Assembly (NCBI RefSeq): GCF_030124325.1
Contig: NZ_JASKLR010000008.1
Location: 62,001-126,000 of the forward strand
DNA from: Sinorhizobium sp. 8-89
GTDB taxonomy: Bacteria > Pseudomonadota > Alphaproteobacteria > Rhizobiales > Rhizobiaceae
Reading direction: 5' to 3'
Length of the DNA stretch: 64,000 nt
Part shown: positions 62,268 to 64,000 of the stretch, piece by piece
How positions within the stretch are numbered: position 1 is the stretch's first letter
How the letters are laid out: each line of letters starts with the position of its first letter
Made by a program: the position numbers and the translations under genes
Notes under the pieces: generated by a model
Seen by the model: only the letters and a program-made list of their open reading frames with translations
The model's database searches: none
Told to the model about the DNA's origin: nothing

Positions 62268-64000
62268 ATGATTAGCAAGGGTCAAATCGGCCCGGCATCG
62301 ACGCAAAATGGAACAATCAACCCTAAGCTGCTGGTCTTGCGAGCACGACGTGTATTCGTAGTGACGCTTCTTTATGCAGCTCTGCTCAGCGCCTGCATCA
62401 ACCTCCTGCAACTCACCATGCCTCTCTACATGATGCAGGTACATGACAGGGTGTTGAACAGTCAGAGCATGGATTCGCTCGTCATGTTGACCATCCTGGC
62501 CCTTGGCGCGCTCGTTGTTTTGGGGGTCCTCGACTATATCCGCGCCCTCACATTCCAAGCGATGGGCGGCGCCGTCGTGCGGTCGTTGAACCTGCCGGTC
62601 CTTACCGCCGCGGTGCAGGTATCCGCCGGCCAGGGGCTTACCCGGGCAGCACAATCGCTGCGGGACCTCACCGAGCTGCGCGGTTTCCTTACCTCGTCGG
62701 CGGTCAGCGCCCCTCTCGACGCCGCCTGGTCGCCCATCTTCCTGGGCGTTCTCTTTCTGCTGCACCCCCTCTTCGGGGTGATCGGTGCGGTTTCCGTAGC
62801 GGTGCTTGTCTGCTGCGGCCTCATAACCGATCTCCTGACGCGTCAGCTCATGAAAGAGGCAAGCCAGGCTAATATTGAGGCAGTGTCGAAAATAGGTGCG
62901 ACATTACGTCACGCCGAGGCCATTGAGGCGATGGGCATGCTGCCGGCGCTCGCCAAACGGTGGCGCGCGGCGCAGCTGCACGCGCTTGGCGTGTTGGAAA
63001 CCAGTGGAAGCAGAAGCCGGGCGATGGCCTCCATAACGCGCAGCCTGAGGTTTTCCATACAGGTGGCGTCGCTCGGCGCCGGTGCACTTCTGGTGATGAA
63101 GCAGGAAATCTCGCCCGGCGCGATGATGGCGACGACCATCCTTGTCGGGCGCCTTCTCATACCTTTCGATTCGGTCATCGAGAACTGGCGGCAATGGGTA
63201 TTGGCAATCGCAAGCTGGCGCCGAATCGAGGCCGCCCTGAATGAAGACCTTGCAGTCCGTCAGACGATGCCGACGCCGCGCTCCGAAGGGGACCTGGTCG
63301 TCGACAAGCTGTTGTATGCTGCGCCAGGCCTGGATGTTCCGATCATCAAGGGCGTCTCCTTCTCCCTCTCGCCCGGTGAGGTGCTGGGCGTCGTCGGGCC
63401 TTCCGCCGCCGGCAAATCCACTTTAGCGCGGCTCCTCGTGGGCATCCAGAAGCCGACGACGGGCGGCGTATTCCTCGATGGCAACAACGTCTATCTCTGG
63501 GAGCGCGGTTCATTCGGGCAGATGACGGGCTACCTCCCGCAGTCGGTTTCCCTGCTCGAAGGGACGATCCGCGAAAACATCGCCCGCATGGAAGAGAGCG
63601 ACCCTTACAAGGTGCTCGAGGCGGCGCGGCTTGCCGACGTGCACGACATGATCGGACGCCTGCCGCTCGGCTACGATACGCCGGTGGGTGACGGGCAATT
63701 GACGCTTTCCGGCGGGCAAAGGCAGCGCATCGCGCTTGCTCGATGCCTCTACGGTCGCCCGCGCCTGATCGTGCTCGACGAACCGAATGCCAATCTCGAT
63801 GCGATCGGCGAGCGGGCTCTTATCCGCGCGATCGAACATGCGCGCAATGATGGCGCCATCATTGTTATCATCGCCCACAGGCCAGCGATCATGCAGGTCG
63901 CGGATAAACTGCTCGTACTGGAAGGCGGCCGCATTGCCCAGTTCGGCCCGCGCACGGACGTGGTCGCATCCATGATGCCCGGCGAAACACGACGCGAAGG
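62268..64000 (+). CDS. wgdA: type I secretion ABC transporter (PrtD/HlyB type), cut by the window end
   Basis: The frame is open from the ATG at 62268 to the last base with no stop, giving 577 residues so far. Membrane helices begin at about residue 30 (VFVVTLLYAALLSACINLL) and the ATPase domain has Walker A GPSAAGKST (about 380), signature LSGGQRQRIALARC (about 479) and Walker B LIVLDEPNANLD (about 500). It matches wgdA (expD1), which with a membrane-fusion partner (wgdB, presumably past the window) forms a type I exporter in the galactoglucan cluster. No N-terminal peptidase domain is present. Confidence 0.9.
   Translation, partial: MISKGQIGPASTQNGTINPKLLVLRARRVFVVTLLYAALLSACINLLQLTMPLYMMQVHDRVLNSQSMDSLVMLTILALGALVVLGVLDYIRALTFQAMGGAVVRSLNLPVLTAAVQVSAGQGLTRAAQSLRDLTELRGFLTSSAVSAPLDAAWSPIFLGVLFLLHPLFGVIGAVSVAVLVCCGLITDLLTRQLMKEASQANIEAVSKIGATLRHAEAIEAMGMLPALAKRWRAAQLHALGVLETSGSRSRAMASITRSLRFSIQVASLGAGALLVMKQEISPGAMMATTILVGRLLIPFDSVIENWRQWVLAIASWRRIEAALNEDLAVRQTMPTPRSEGDLVVDKLLYAAPGLDVPIIKGVSFSLSPGEVLGVVGPSAAGKSTLARLLVGIQKPTTGGVFLDGNNVYLWERGSFGQMTGYLPQSVSLLEGTIRENIARMEESDPYKVLEAARLADVHDMIGRLPLGYDTPVGDGQLTLSGGQRQRIALARCLYGRPRLIVLDEPNANLDAIGERALIRAIEHARNDGAIIVIIAHRPAIMQVADKLLVLEGGRIAQFGPRTDVVASMMPGETRRE

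Overview
This 64 kb window comes from an alphaproteobacterium close to Sinorhizobium/Ensifer. The main evidence is a complete galactoglucan (EPS II) wga-wgc-wgg-wgd block in the Sinorhizobium meliloti gene order (48696-64000). An arcD-arcD-arcA block, an L-fucose catabolic cluster of S. meliloti type, high GC content and many ABC/TRAP uptake operons agree with this. No rRNA, tRNA, CRISPR array, intact transposase or replication gene was seen. The mix of nutrient-uptake, surface-polysaccharide and stress genes fits a megaplasmid or chromid, but this is inference.

Layout. 1-6346: a membrane-anchored LuxR-type regulator, an RND multidrug efflux pair without an outer-membrane gene, and a YqhA-like membrane protein. 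6652-14399: two tandem arginine/ornithine antiporter genes and arginine deiminase (no arcB or arcC), then small envelope/stress genes (glycine-zipper lipoprotein, DUF1269, 2-TM protein, HdeD-like, AI-2E family). 14485-15789: an exported amidohydrolase. 16621-26859: a LacI-controlled divergent locus. Leftward are a glycerophosphodiesterase, a formylglycine-type sulfatase/phosphodiesterase and an inositol-monophosphatase-like enzyme. Rightward are a sugar-type ABC importer and a second, divergent glycerophosphodiesterase. Together they look like a dedicated system for a glycerophosphodiester such as glycerophosphoinositol; its ATPase gene carries a one-base frameshift. 26860-28700: a gene-poor scar with a 30-residue membrane peptide ORF, a small hypothetical gene, and the decayed C-terminal end of an RND pump still followed by its terminator.

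28699-42130: fourteen genes in the same direction. They comprise a TRAP transporter and an L-fucose-type non-phosphorylative pathway (fuconate dehydratase, 2-keto-3-deoxyfuconate dehydrogenase, diketo-acid hydrolase, mutarotase, a further enolase-superfamily enzyme, a Gfo/Idh oxidoreductase, a MaoC-like protein), all behind a sugar ABC importer. 42298-46940: a divergent IclR regulator and fuconolactonase-like amidohydrolase, then a leftward unit of MaoC-like hydratase, CaiB-type CoA transferase and a solute-binding-protein homologue without a signal peptide. Related palindromes upstream of three transcription units suggest one IclR regulon.

47449-48625: a DUF2214 membrane protein divergent from a TetR regulator. 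48696-64000: the galactoglucan cluster. wgaG-H-I-J make dTDP-rhamnose; wgaA, B, D, E and F include a dual-domain glycosyltransferase, two pyruvyltransferase-family proteins, a glycosidase-like exported protein and a protein of unknown function. wgcA is a glycosyltransferase, wggR the MarR-type activator, and wgdA a type I secretion ATPase cut by the window end. Matching WggR-type palindromes lie before wgaA and in the wggR-wgdA gap, and a PHO-box-like site precedes wgaA.
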